A model generated the notes under the pieces. That model was not told the origin of the DNA, searched no databases, and worked only from the letters and a program-made list of their open reading frames with translations. The position numbers were made by a program, and so were the translations under genes. This document shows positions 25,858 through 35,500 of a stretch of DNA of 64,000 nt, one piece after another; the stretch's first letter is position 1; each line of letters opens with the position of its first letter. Source of the stretch: CALBZG01 sp964486295 (GTDB lineage: Bacteria; Bacillota; Clostridia; Peptostreptococcales; Anaerovoracaceae); the NCBI GenBank assembly GCA_964486295.1, contig CAZAMF010000005.1, positions 1 through 64,000 of the forward strand, given 5' to 3'.

Positions 25858-26859
25858 TTACTCTACTTTGAAAGCTGCATAGGTTTCTGCATCATACGGA
25901 ACAACTATTTCTCCCGATTTGATCTTAGCAGCCCATTCATCTACAACCTTCATAACGTCTGCAGGAACGTTGCCGGCTTTATCGCTCACGCCGACGCCGT
26001 CATCAGCCAGGGTGAATACAATATCGCTCCCGTCAAATGTTCCGTCAATAACGCTCTTGATTGCCGTAAAGGTCGCAACGTCTACTCTCTTGATCATGGA
26101 GCAAAGTACATGTTCAGGGTCCAGTGCAGACTGATCCTGGTCAACGCCTATAGCCCAGAAGCCCTGTTCTCCCGCAGCCTGGATCACTCCAATACCGCAA
26201 CCGCCGGAAGCATGATATATGACATCTGCGCCAAGCTTATTCTGAGCCAGAGCGTTTTCTTTACCCAGAGCCGCATCGCTGAATGATTGAGTATAATTCA
26301 CAAGAACCTGGGCGTCCGGCTTGATCGCTTTGACGCCGGCTTCAAAACCGTACTGGAATTTTTCGATAAGAGGGAACTGCATGCCGCCTACGAAGCCGAT
26401 GATATTACTCTGGCTTGTCATGGCTGCAACGACGCCCACGAGGAAGGAACCTTCCTGTTCGCTGAAAGTCAGCCCAGCGACGTTCGGAGCTTCGACAGTG
26501 GAATCGATGAGTGCGAAGGATTGGTCAGGATACTGCTCGGCGCCCTGCTGAGTCGCTTCAGCCATCAGGAATCCATTGCAGATGATCAGATCAGCTCCGG
26601 CTTCAACAGCAGCGGAGATATTAGGCAGATAGTCATCTGATGAGGCGGATTCGATAACCTGAGTCTCAACGCCAAGCTCTTCCTTGGCTTTTTCACATCC
26701 GGCCCATGCCGCATCGTTGAAGGATTCGTCTCCAAGGCCGCCCGTGTCTGTGATCAGTACGATCAACGGCGCTTCTTCCGCCGGCTTTTCAGCACCTCCA
26801 CAGGCTACCATACCCAGGACCAGTATAAGGCAAAGTAATAGAGCTAGTATTTTCTTCAT
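25858..26859 (-). CDS. BMP family nucleoside-binding lipoprotein
   Basis: Extracytoplasmic substrate-binding lipoprotein of the BMP/Med family (PnrA-like), expected to capture purine nucleosides for the adjacent ABC importer. The 333-residue precursor has a signal peptide and a lipobox ending at Cys20 (GMVAC), followed by a Gly/Ala/Glu linker and a two-lobe periplasmic-binding fold with motifs GGLGDESFND, GFVGG and YHASGGCGIGVI. The start follows an AGGAGG site. A well-formed TATAAT lies about 50 bases upstream. Confidence 0.94.
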   Translation of the reverse strand: MKKILALLLCLILVLGMVACGGAEKPAEEAPLIVLITDTGGLGDESFNDAAWAGCEKAKEELGVETQVIESASSDDYLPNISAAVEAGADLIICNGFLMAEATQQGAEQYPDQSFALIDSTVEAPNVAGLTFSEQEGSFLVGVVAAMTSQSNIIGFVGGMQFPLIEKFQYGFEAGVKAIKPDAQVLVNYTQSFSDAALGKENALAQNKLGADVIYHASGGCGIGVIQAAGEQGFWAIGVDQDQSALDPEHVLCSMIKRVDVATFTAIKSVIDGTFDGSDIVFTLADDGVGVSDKAGNVPADVMKVVDEWAAKIKSGEIVVPYDAETYAAFKVE

Positions 26860-26958
26860 TTGCTTTTCCTCCTAAATATTCTGACAAAATAACCTAGAAA
26901 TATTATAATGGAAAGCCATACCAAAATAAAGCTTTTAAATAGTATTTTTGTGTATAAC

Positions 26959-27780
26959 CTATCCGCATCCGTTGGTTTTGTAGAATTGCGGCTTCCTGTG
27001 TTTGAGCAGAGGAAGCTGTTCCCGTACTGCAAAGACGCGGTTAAGATCGATTTCGGAGTAAACGATTTCTTCATCCTGTCCGGCATGAGCGTCAAACTCG
27101 CCCCATGGGTTGGCAACGCACGATCCGCCGTATGCCTGATACGGCCCGGCCTCGTCTCTTGCAGGGGAGCAAGCAGCAAAATAGACCTGATTGTCCAGCG
27201 CCCGGGCTCTTATGGTAATATCCCAATGGGCTTCGCCGGTAGGCACGCTGAATGCCGCCGGAAGAACGATAAGCAGCGCTCCCTCCAGAGACATTTTCCT
27301 GAAGAATTCCGGAAATCGGACATCATAGCAGATGCCCACTCCGATCCGGCAAAGGTCTAGATCCACCAGCGTGGCGCCATTTCCGGGCGTCAATGTATCG
27401 GATTCCATGAAACGGATCCGTCCGGGCACATCGATATCGAAAAGATGTGTTTTCCTATGCTTCCCGACGATGTTCCCTTCCCTATCAAAAATGAAAGACG
27501 TATTGTAAACAAGGCCTCCATCCAGTTCAGGGATGGACCCGCCCACCAGATTGATCTTCAGTTCCCTCGCCAACCCGGACATGAAACCGACAGTAATACC
27601 CTCCTGCGTTTCAGCATATTCCCTGAAATAGTCATTGGAATACGGGCAGTTCCACATTTCCGGCAGGACCACCAACTCAGCGCCTTCCATGGCCGCTCTC
27701 CTGATCATGCGTTCCGCTTTATTTCTTGATTCTGTCTTATCAAACGAACCCTTCATCTGGATCAATGCTATTTTAAACAT
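26959..27780 (-). CDS. Nitrilase-superfamily amidohydrolase (omega-amidase-like)
   Basis: Carbon-nitrogen hydrolase of 273 residues with the catalytic triad Glu41 (LPEMWNCPY), Lys110 (GKHRKTHLFDID) and Cys151 (GVGICYDVRFPEFF). These motifs match the Nit2/omega-amidase and YafV-like branch, which hydrolyses alpha-ketoglutaramate or alpha-ketosuccinamate. Substrate assignment is inference from motifs only. It is followed by the BMP gene after a gap of about 100 bases containing that gene's promoter region. Confidence 0.88.
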   Translation of the reverse strand: MFKIALIQMKGSFDKTESRNKAERMIRRAAMEGAELVVLPEMWNCPYSNDYFREYAETQEGITVGFMSGLARELKINLVGGSIPELDGGLVYNTSFIFDREGNIVGKHRKTHLFDIDVPGRIRFMESDTLTPGNGATLVDLDLCRIGVGICYDVRFPEFFRKMSLEGALLIVLPAAFSVPTGEAHWDITIRARALDNQVYFAACSPARDEAGPYQAYGGSCVANPWGEFDAHAGQDEEIVYSEIDLNRVFAVREQLPLLKHRKPQFYKTNGCG

Positions 27781-27857
27781 GAATTTTGCCCCTCCGAAAG
27801 AAATGGGACCGTTCCAAACTGCTTTTGCCGCATTTTGAAGCGCTCCCCGTTTATTTT

Positions 27858-28280
27858 CTAATTCAGTATTTCACAACCGTCAAAGTTAACATGCCCCAGC
27901 TGGTCCATTTCTGCGCTGATACTGACAACAAAGTCAAGATTGTGGACCCGCGAGATGTCCTTGAGGCGTTCAATAAATTCCGTCAGATCCGGAATTTCGA
28001 TATGTGCATGTTTTAATATACTGTCAATAAATATCCGTTCAATGTCGTGGTCTGAGCTTATAATCCCGTAAAGAAAGCCGATGTATTCGTCGCTGTTCGT
28101 AATATGCGGATACTCTTCCATGCATATTACTCTTATTTTATGTTTAAGGTCGTAAGTCAAGCGTTGATCTGTATTGATAAAAACTACGTTGCCATTGCAT
28201 TTCTCCACACTATCGTTCGCCAGGTCAATCATCATTTTCGTCTTGCCGGTGCCTTTGTGGCCCACTATTAACTTAACCAT
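27858..28280 (-). CDS. Small P-loop ATPase-like protein of unknown function
   Basis: A 140-residue protein with a Walker A motif GHKGTGKT at 7-14, followed by a helix, a parallel-strand segment VVFINTDQR and a Walker B-like strand IERIFIDS near 80-87. It looks like a minimal RecA-like or PilT-like NTP-binding domain without further domains. I do not recognise a function. It lies between rlmN and the amidohydrolase, on the same strand, with an AGGCGG site before the ATG at 28280. Confidence 0.75.
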   Translation of the reverse strand: MVKLIVGHKGTGKTKMMIDLANDSVEKCNGNVVFINTDQRLTYDLKHKIRVICMEEYPHITNSDEYIGFLYGIISSDHDIERIFIDSILKHAHIEIPDLTEFIERLKDISRVHNLDFVVSISAEMDQLGHVNFDGCEILN

Positions 28281-28351
28281 AATAACCGCCTCCTCATCCT
28301 TTCACCAATCCACTTTTGTCGTGTTTACCGGTGCTATAACTATTAAATCGA

Positions 28352-29410
28352 TTATACACTATCACTGCTGTTCCCCGCAAGGCGAAGTTGTCCGCAAGCG
28401 GCATCTATATCAGATCCCAATTCCCGTCTGATAGTGGCAGCGATTCCCCTGGATTCAAGGAAATCCTTGAATTCGGCGGCGGCCGATCTGTTGGCTCCTT
28501 CCAAGCCAGTCCCGGACACCTTGTTAAGCGGTATCAGATTGACATGGCATAGCATCCCCTGTAAAACGCTGGCCAGTTCCTTTGCCATCGCCAGACTGTC
28601 ATTGACTCCTTCGATCAGTGCATATTCAAAGGTAATACGTCGGCCGGTCTTTTCCGTATAGGCTTTCGCTGCTGCGATAATGCTTCCTACATTATATTTT
28701 TTATTCATCGGCATCAGCTTCTCTCTGACTTCATCATTCGGAGCGTGAAGGGAGATGGCCAAATTAACCTGTGGAAAATCCTCTGCAAAGCGCCGGATCG
28801 CGTCCACCAGACCCACCGTAGAAATTGTAATATTCCTCAGGCCAATATTCAACCCGTCTTTATGGTTGGCAAGCCGTATGAAAGCGGACAGGTTTTCATA
28901 ATTATCCATGGGCTCGCCGATTCCCATCACCACAATATGGCTGCTCCTTTCGTCGGTATCCTTTTGGACCCGGATAATCTGATCGAGCATTTCTCCGGGT
29001 GACAGGTTCCTTATCAGGCCGCCTATGGTTGAAGCACAAAATCTGCAGCCCATGCGGCAGCCTACCTGGCTGGAAATGCAAAGCGAATTCCCGTATTTAT
29101 ATTTCATGAATACGGTTTCAATGGTATTTCCGTCGTCCAGGCGAAACAGATATTTTTTGGTTCCGTCCGTCTTGGATTCCTGAATCCTTGCAATATCTGC
29201 CGAGCCTGTTGAATAACCGGCGTTTGTAAGTTTCAACCGCAGCTCTTTGGGAAGATTGGCCATGTCTTCAAAAGAACATACGCCTTTATTCAACCACATG
29301 AAAATCTGCTTGGCGCGGTATTTCGGCTCCGCCAAACTTTCCATGACCGATTCCATCTGTCTGATGTCCATATCTTTCAGGTTTTTGCCCGTCATTGCTC
29401 CATCCGTCAT
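28352..29410 (-). CDS. rlmN: Dual-specificity RNA methyltransferase RlmN
   Basis: Radical SAM enzyme that makes 2-methyladenosine at A2503 of 23S rRNA and A37 of some tRNAs. The 352-residue protein has the N-terminal EPKYRAKQIFMWL region and the C-x3-C-x2-C cluster at Cys118, Cys122 and Cys125. The two catalytic cysteines are expected in this cluster-containing domain and near the C-terminus. The open frame reaches 29488, inside a terminator loop; starts at 29410 or 29395 are both reasonable, and a G-rich site precedes the former. Confidence 0.94.
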   Translation of the reverse strand: MTDGAMTGKNLKDMDIRQMESVMESLAEPKYRAKQIFMWLNKGVCSFEDMANLPKELRLKLTNAGYSTGSADIARIQESKTDGTKKYLFRLDDGNTIETVFMKYKYGNSLCISSQVGCRMGCRFCASTIGGLIRNLSPGEMLDQIIRVQKDTDERSSHIVVMGIGEPMDNYENLSAFIRLANHKDGLNIGLRNITISTVGLVDAIRRFAEDFPQVNLAISLHAPNDEVREKLMPMNKKYNVGSIIAAAKAYTEKTGRRITFEYALIEGVNDSLAMAKELASVLQGMLCHVNLIPLNKVSGTGLEGANRSAAAEFKDFLESRGIAATIRRELGSDIDAACGQLRLAGNSSDSV

Positions 29411-29468
29411 CTCTTCGTCTCTCCCCCCTCCCCCAACCGCTGAACCGGCTAAAATACTTTCCTGATTG

Positions 29469-29505
29469 AAAATGCTATGCTGTTTCAATCAACGCATAGC
29501 ATTTT
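29469..29505 (-). terminator. Terminator after argH
   Basis: Perfect 12-bp stem AAAATGCTATGC/GCATAGCATTTT (29469-29480 and 29494-29505) with a 13-base loop. The T-run is short and formed mainly by the stem's own end. It lies 10 bases after the argH stop. Confidence 0.7.
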
Positions 29506-29515
29506 GATACTAGTT

Positions 29516-30823
29516 CTATTTGGTCCTTGATTTGATAATGGTTTCAAGGCTGATTTTATCATAGATATCCGGCTCGAATTTGTCTGAGTATCTTTGCAGT
29601 TCCTCCAGGGACAGGTCTTCGATCGCCCTGCCGCTGTTGATGCAGTCCAGAACCATTCTGCCGATGATTTCATGGCAATCCCTGAATGGGATGCCCTTTG
29701 CTACGAGATAATCCGCTGCATCGGTGGCATTCATGAACCCACTCTTAGCCGCTGCATACATGACATCCGTATTGAACTTCAAGGTGGCCAGCATTTCTGT
29801 AAAGATCCCCAGGGACGCAAGCAATGTATCCCCCGCGTCAAACACCGGCTCCTTATCCTCCTGCATATCCTTATTATATGTCAGCGGGAGCCCCTTCATG
29901 ACGGTGAGTAACGCCATAAGATCGCCGTAAACTCTCCCTGTCTTTCCCCGGATGAGCTCTGCCATGTCAGGATTTTTCTTCTGCGGCATGATGCTGCTTC
30001 CGGTGCTGTATGCATCGTCTATTTCCACAAATCCGAATTCTTTTGAACTCCAGATAATCAGTTCTTCACAAAACCTCGAAAGATGCATCATGGAAATTGC
30101 AGTGCAGGATATGAACTCAATAGCGAAATCCCTGTCGCTGACAGCATCCATGGTATTCTTACAGATCTGCGAAAATCCGAGTTCAGCTGCCAGGTAATTC
30201 CGGTCGGTATTATAGGATGTGCCTGCCAGTGCGCAAGCGCCTAACGGCATGCAATCGATACGCTTCCGGCAATCTGAAAACCTGCCCATATCGCGTTTGA
30301 ACATCTCCGCATAAGCGGACAAATGCCAGGCCAGCGTCACCGGCTGAGCCCTTTGCATATGCGTATAACCCGGAAGAATCGTGTCTTTGTGATTTTCCGC
30401 AAGCAATTCCAACAGACTCGTCAGTTCATTCAGCGCGTTTGTGATTTCATCTGTTTCATCTTTGAGATACAACCTGAAATCTGTAGCCACCTGATCATTT
30501 CTGCTCCGGGCAGTGTGCAGCCTTTTGCCGGTATCGCCGATCCTCTCCGTCAGTTCCGCTTCCACACCCATATGGATATCTTCATTTTCCACGGTAAAAT
30601 TGATTTTGCCGGTTTCTATGTCTGCAGAAATCCGCTGAAGTCCTTTCACAATGGCATCCGCATCATCGTTGGATATGATGCCCTGACGGGCAAGCATTTT
30701 CGCATGGGCGATGCTGCCCCGGATATCCTGCTTATACATCCTCTGATCAACAAATATTGAGGCGTTGAACTCGTTAGCGGATGAACTCTCCGCCTTTGAG
30801 AATCTTCCTTTCCAAAGTTTCAT
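29516..30823 (-). CDS. argH: Argininosuccinate lyase
   Basis: Final step of arginine synthesis, splitting argininosuccinate into arginine and fumarate. The 435-residue protein starts MKLWKGRFSK as in the family and has the fumarase-superfamily signature GSSIMPQKKNPD. It is somewhat shorter than the usual 455-460 residues. The start codon lies 50 bases inside argG, in another frame, and uses the AAGGAGG site within argG; the conserved N-terminus shows that this overlap is real. Confidence 0.96.
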   Translation of the reverse strand: MKLWKGRFSKAESSSANEFNASIFVDQRMYKQDIRGSIAHAKMLARQGIISNDDADAIVKGLQRISADIETGKINFTVENEDIHMGVEAELTERIGDTGKRLHTARSRNDQVATDFRLYLKDETDEITNALNELTSLLELLAENHKDTILPGYTHMQRAQPVTLAWHLSAYAEMFKRDMGRFSDCRKRIDCMPLGACALAGTSYNTDRNYLAAELGFSQICKNTMDAVSDRDFAIEFISCTAISMMHLSRFCEELIIWSSKEFGFVEIDDAYSTGSSIMPQKKNPDMAELIRGKTGRVYGDLMALLTVMKGLPLTYNKDMQEDKEPVFDAGDTLLASLGIFTEMLATLKFNTDVMYAAAKSGFMNATDAADYLVAKGIPFRDCHEIIGRMVLDCINSGRAIEDLSLEELQRYSDKFEPDIYDKISLETIIKSRTK

Positions 30824-32042
30824 GTGAAGTTGCTCCTCCTTCGCGGTTTTGCTTCTGGATCGCCCTTATTTTGAGTGGCAGACTGAACAGATTGATGAAG
30901 CCTTCAGCGTCTTTCTGATTGTATACTTCATCTTTGCTGAATGTGGCGAACTCTTCGCTGTACAGTGAATACGGAGACCTGCTGGCCGCGGCAATGGCAT
31001 TGCCCTTGTAAAGCTTCATGCGAACATCTCCTTCCACATCTCTCTGAGTGGAATCAACAAACGCCTGGATCGCCTCTCTGAGCGGGGTAAACCATAATCC
31101 GTCATATACCAGCTGTGCCCACTTCTGGGCTACTATATTTTTATATTGCATCGTGTCACGATCAAGAATCAGCTTTTCCAAAGCACCATGTGCCTTATAA
31201 AGGATCGTGCCGCCAGGTGTCTCATACACTCCGCGGGATTTCATACCTACCAGACGATTTTCAACGATGTCGATGGTTCCGACGCCGTTTGCACTGCCCA
31301 GATCATTGAGCTTCTGAAGAAGCTCCACCGGTCCCATCTCTACTCCATCCAATGCTACAGGTACTCCCTTTTCAAAATGGATCTCGACATAGGATGCAGC
31401 ATCCGGGGCTTTCTCGATGGGAACGCTGAGAACATGGATATCGTCCAGATGCTCATTCCAAGGATTCTCCAGGTTGCCTCCTTCATGGCTGATATGCCAG
31501 ATATTTTCGTCTCTGCTATAGATTTTTTCTGTTGTCTGGGCGATCTTGACATTGTGTGCTTTCGCATATTCAATGCACTCTTCCCTTGAAGTAAGATTCC
31601 AGATACGCCAAGGCGCTATAATTTTGATGGCAGGATTAAGCGCTTTAATGGTGGACTCAAAGCGAACCTGGTCATTCCCTTTTCCGGTGCATCCGTGAGC
31701 AATACTATAGGCGCCTTCCAATTCCGCTACTTCTACCAGCTTTTGCGCCATCAGGGGTCTTGCCATGGATGTTCCGAGTAGATAATCATTTTCATAGATC
31801 GCGCCCGATTTTAACGTAGGCCAGATATAATCTGTTATAAACTCTTCTTTGATATCCAGTACATAGGCCTTTGACGCTCCGGTGTCAAGGGCCTTCTGTC
31901 TGACCGCGGAGAAGTCCTCCTTCTGTCCGGCATCACAGCATACAGCGATTACATCGTAATCATAATTTTCTTTCAGCCACGGGATGATAATGGACGTGTC
32001 CAACCCTCCCGAATAGGCCAGCACCACTTTTTCTTTAGCCAT
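30774..32042 (-). CDS. argG: Argininosuccinate synthase
   Basis: ATP-dependent ligase joining citrulline and aspartate. The 422-residue protein has the PP-loop motif AYSGGLDTSI at the N-terminus and the HGCTGKGNDQVRFE motif. Its last residues (TSHETLERKILKGGEFIR) are encoded in the region shared with argH. The ATG at 32042 follows an AAGGGGG site. It is divergent from ileS and has a candidate promoter and a possible arginine operator upstream. Confidence 0.97.
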   Translation of the reverse strand: MAKEKVVLAYSGGLDTSIIIPWLKENYDYDVIAVCCDAGQKEDFSAVRQKALDTGASKAYVLDIKEEFITDYIWPTLKSGAIYENDYLLGTSMARPLMAQKLVEVAELEGAYSIAHGCTGKGNDQVRFESTIKALNPAIKIIAPWRIWNLTSREECIEYAKAHNVKIAQTTEKIYSRDENIWHISHEGGNLENPWNEHLDDIHVLSVPIEKAPDAASYVEIHFEKGVPVALDGVEMGPVELLQKLNDLGSANGVGTIDIVENRLVGMKSRGVYETPGGTILYKAHGALEKLILDRDTMQYKNIVAQKWAQLVYDGLWFTPLREAIQAFVDSTQRDVEGDVRMKLYKGNAIAAASRSPYSLYSEEFATFSKDEVYNQKDAEGFINLFSLPLKIRAIQKQNREGGATSHETLERKILKGGEFIR

Positions 32043-32093
32043 TTTGTAGGCCCCCTTTCTCGGCTCGCCGCCAATTTATACGTAATTTGCCTT

Positions 32094-32109
32094 CATTCAT
32101 ATATTTATG
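32094..32109. promoter_or_regulatory. Possible ArgR operator (ARG box) upstream of argG
   Basis: AT-rich imperfect 16-base palindrome, CATTCATATATTTATG, 12 of 16 positions symmetric, with the TTCAT half-site resembling ARG boxes. It lies between the candidate argG promoter and the argG start, where a repressor could act. The similarity is weak. Confidence 0.3.
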
Positions 32110-32144
32110 GTAATTCGATCAGGCAAATATTTAACAATTTTATA

Positions 32145-32173
32145 ATTTTAGCATCGTGCACCAGCAATTACAA
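32145..32173 (-). promoter_or_regulatory. Candidate promoter of argG-argH
   Basis: -35 TTGTAA (32168-32173) and -10 TAAAAT (32145-32150) on the minus strand with a 17-base spacer, giving a leader of about 100 bases. The 32174-32277 stretch beyond it shows no gene or other clear signal. Confidence 0.5.
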
Positions 32174-32277
32174 GTGTTTTTGTGCAGTTTCACAAAGACA
32201 ACAGATGTTTAAGCCTTTTTTCGTTGAGCAAAACCAAAATTCCAACTCTTTTTTAAAGCGCCGTCAGGCGAAAAATC

Positions 32278-32306
32278 TTGACACATAAAGTTGTATACAT
32301 TAGAAT
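32278..32306 (+). promoter_or_regulatory. Sigma-A promoter of the ileS T-box transcript
   Basis: Perfect -35 TTGACA (32278-32283) and -10 TAGAAT (32301-32306) with a 17-base spacer. Transcription should start near 32313, giving a leader of about 260 bases before ileS. Confidence 0.85.
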
Positions 32307-32312
32307 GACTTT

Positions 32313-32540
32313 ATTGTTAAAATACAATTAAATACAGGTTATGAAGGAACTCAGTAGAACTTGTGTAATACCCTTACAGAGAGCCCGCGATGCGATGAGA
32401 GGCGGACGGTGAAGCATGGATCGAATATCACTCCCGAGCCTGAAATTCAAATTGAGTGGTCCGGCGTTCCGCCGGGCAACTAGGGTGGTACCGCGGTTAA
32501 TTATCGTCCCTAGCGCAAACGTGCGCGGGGATTTTTTATT
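32313..32540 (+). promoter_or_regulatory. T-box riboswitch, isoleucine-specific, upstream of ileS
   Basis: Leader RNA that senses uncharged tRNA-Ile. Visible parts are the AGAGAG element in stem I (32378-32383), a specifier region with an ATC codon at 32427-32429 followed by A, a perfect stem III CCGGCG/CGCCGG (32461-32475), the T-box sequence AGGGTGGTACCGCG (32482-32495), and an antiterminator CTAGGG/CCCTAG that competes with a terminator (stem from about 32505, GCGC/GCGC and CCC/GGG pairs, then T6 at 32532-32537). The specifier fits the downstream gene. Confidence 0.95.
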
Positions 32541-32572
32541 TGAGGAATTTTTAATTCGAAAGGAAAAATTAT

Positions 32573-35500
32573 ATGTTTCAAAATTTATCAGAAAACCCGA
32601 TCGCTGATGTACAGCTCGGGCAAGCAGAAAAATGGAAAGATGAAAACCTGCTGGAAAAGTGTGTGACAACCCGGGAAGGCCGTCCCGCCTTTGTTTTCTA
32701 TGAAGGGCCTCCGACAGCCAACGGGCGTCCGGGTATCCATCATGTAATGGCCAGAACACTGAAGGATTCTGTCTGCCGTTATAAGACCATGCAGGGATAT
32801 AGGGTCAAACGTAAAGCCGGATGGGACACCCATGGACTTCCGGTGGAAATTGAAGTGGAAAAGAAGCTACATATGACCTGCAAACAGGATATTGAAAAAT
32901 ATGGGATCGCTCAGTTCAACGAAAAATGCAAGGAATCCGTTTTCGAATATGAAGGCCTATGGCGTCAGATGACTGAACGTATGGGTTTCCTGATCGATAT
33001 GGATCACCCATACATTACGCTCAGTAACGACTATATTGAATCGTGCTGGTGGATCATCAAGGAATTCTTCAAGGCGGGGCTGATCTACGAGGGACATAAG
33101 ATCCTGCCTTATTGCCCGCGCTGCGGAACCGGTCTTGCATCCCACGAAGTGGCACAAGGATATAAAGAAGTCAAGGTTCTCACCCTGATTGCAAAGTTCA
33201 AACGTGTGGGCGCTGATGAATACTTCCTGGCCTGGACTACTACCCCTTGGACACTGGCTGCCAATGTGGCTCTGACCGTGGGCGCAGATATCGACTATGT
33301 CCGGGTCAAAGCTCATGAGGATGTCCAGAACGCACCGGGGCAGATCCTTTACGTGGCAAAAGCGCTGGCCGATAAAGTCATCGGGAAAGGCAAATATGAA
33401 CTCCTCGATGAAATGAAAGGCTCTGCTTTGGAATATATGGAATATGAGCAGCTGATGCCTTTTGTCAAGATCGAGCCGGGTAAAAAAGCATTCTTTGTAA
33501 CAGTGGGCGATTATGTCACCATCGAGGACGGAACCGGTATTGTGCATACAGCGCCTGCTTTCGGAGAAGATGACTATAAAACAGGGCGCCGTTACGGCCT
33601 TCCTGTTATTCAGCCTGTTGACGAAGACGGGTTATATACAGAAACGCCTTGGGCGGGCCATTTTGTTATGGAAGAAGGTCTGGACGTTGAAATCGTCAAA
33701 TATCTGGCAGAAAACGATAAAATCTTTTCCAAAGAAAAACTGATCCACAACTACCCTCATTGCTGGAGATGCGGAACGCCTCTGATCTATTACGCAAAGC
33801 CAAGCTGGTATATTGAGATGACCAGGCTCAGGGATGAGCTGGTAGACAGCAACAATCATGTGAATTGGTTCCCTGAATTTGTAGGCGAAAAACGGTTCGG
33901 TAATTGGCTTGAAGAAGTCAAGGACTGGGCTATTTCTAGGAATAGGTATTGGGGCACCCCGATCCCGGTATGGCGCTGCGAGTGCGGACATCTGGAGTGT
34001 ATCGGCAGCAGGCAGGAACTGGTTGACAATGCGCAGGAAAAAATAACCACTGATATAGAATTGCATAGACCTTATGTGGATGAGGTCCATCTCACCTGTC
34101 CGGAATGCGGGCAAACCATGACTCGTATACCGGAAGTGATGGATTGCTGGTTTGACTCCGGAGCAATGCCATTTGCACAATGGCATTATCCGTTTGAAAA
34201 CAAAGAAATTTTTGACGCCGAGTTATTCCCGGCAGATTTCATATGTGAAGGAATCGATCAGACCCGCGGCTGGTTCTATTCTCTGATTGCCATCTCCACC
34301 TTCCTGAAGAAACAGGCTCCTTACAGAAACGTTCTGGTCAACGATCTGATTCTTGATAAAGAAGGAAAAAAGATGAGCAAGTCCAGAGGAAATACCGTCG
34401 ATCCGTTTGAAATGTTTGACAAATACGGCGCGGATGCCACAAGATGGTACCTTCTTTATGTATCACCTGCCTGGTCGCCTACCAAATTTGATGAAGAGGG
34501 ACTTCAGGAGGTCAGCAGCAAATTCTTCGGTACATTGAGGAATGTATATAATTTCTTTGTCCTTTATTCCAATCAGGATAACATTGATCCGAAGGCCATG
34601 TTCGTTGAATATCCGAAGCGTCCGGAACTGGATCGCTGGATCCTCAGCAAATACAATCAGCTTGTGCTCGATGTGAATACTGAAATGGACCGGTATGACC
34701 ACATGAAGTCCGTCAGGAAAATACAGGATTTTGTCTCTGAAGACTTATCTAACTGGTATATCAGAAGAGCAAGAAGAAGATTTTACAGTGAAAATCTTAC
34801 GGATGACAAAAAGAGCGTTTACTGCACCACTTACGAAGTACTGGTGGGCGTAGCCCAGCTTGCGGCTCCTTTTGCACCGTTCCTTTCGGATGAAATCTAT
34901 ACCAACCTGACGGGGGAGGAATCCGTACATATTTCCTATTTCCCTCACGGTGATGCATCTTTGATCGATAAGGCAGTGGAGGCCCGCATGGATCTGGTGC
35001 GAGATCTGGTGGCGCTGGGACGTGGCACGCGTGAAAAAGAAAGGATCAAGGTACGCCAGCCTCTTACTGAAATCAAGGTCGATGGCAAATATGAAGAGTT
35101 GATCAGCGACCTTACGCCACTGATCAAGGAAGAGTTGAATGTTAGAAATGTTGTTTTTGAAAAGAATCTCAGTGAATATATGAATTTCAGCCTCAAGCCG
35201 AATTTCAAAGTGGCCGGTCCCGCTCTAGGCGCTGGCATCAAGGCTTTCGGCGCGGCTCTTGCTTCGCAGGACCCGGTTGCTTTTGCTGGCAGACTTGAAA
35301 GTGAAGATTCAATCAAAATGAAAATCGGTGAAAGCGAAGTGGAAATTACCAAGGATTTCGTGGACATCCGGATTGAAGCAAAAGAAGGCTTCGCGGTCGC
35401 CATGGAAAACAATGTTTTCACCATACTGGACACGACTTTAACTCCGGAGTTGATCAACGAAGGCCTGGCCAGGGAATTGATCTCAAAAGTTCAGCAGATG

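Noticed and set aside
26860..26958. A purine riboswitch upstream of the nucleoside-binding lipoprotein gene.
   Set aside because: The gap is only about 100 bases including the promoter, and no purine aptamer core or terminator was seen.
32174..32277. A further small gene or regulatory RNA between argG and the ileS promoter.
   Set aside because: No coding frame with a ribosome binding site was found; a CGCC/GGCG mini-hairpin near 32260 has only four pairs and no T-tract.
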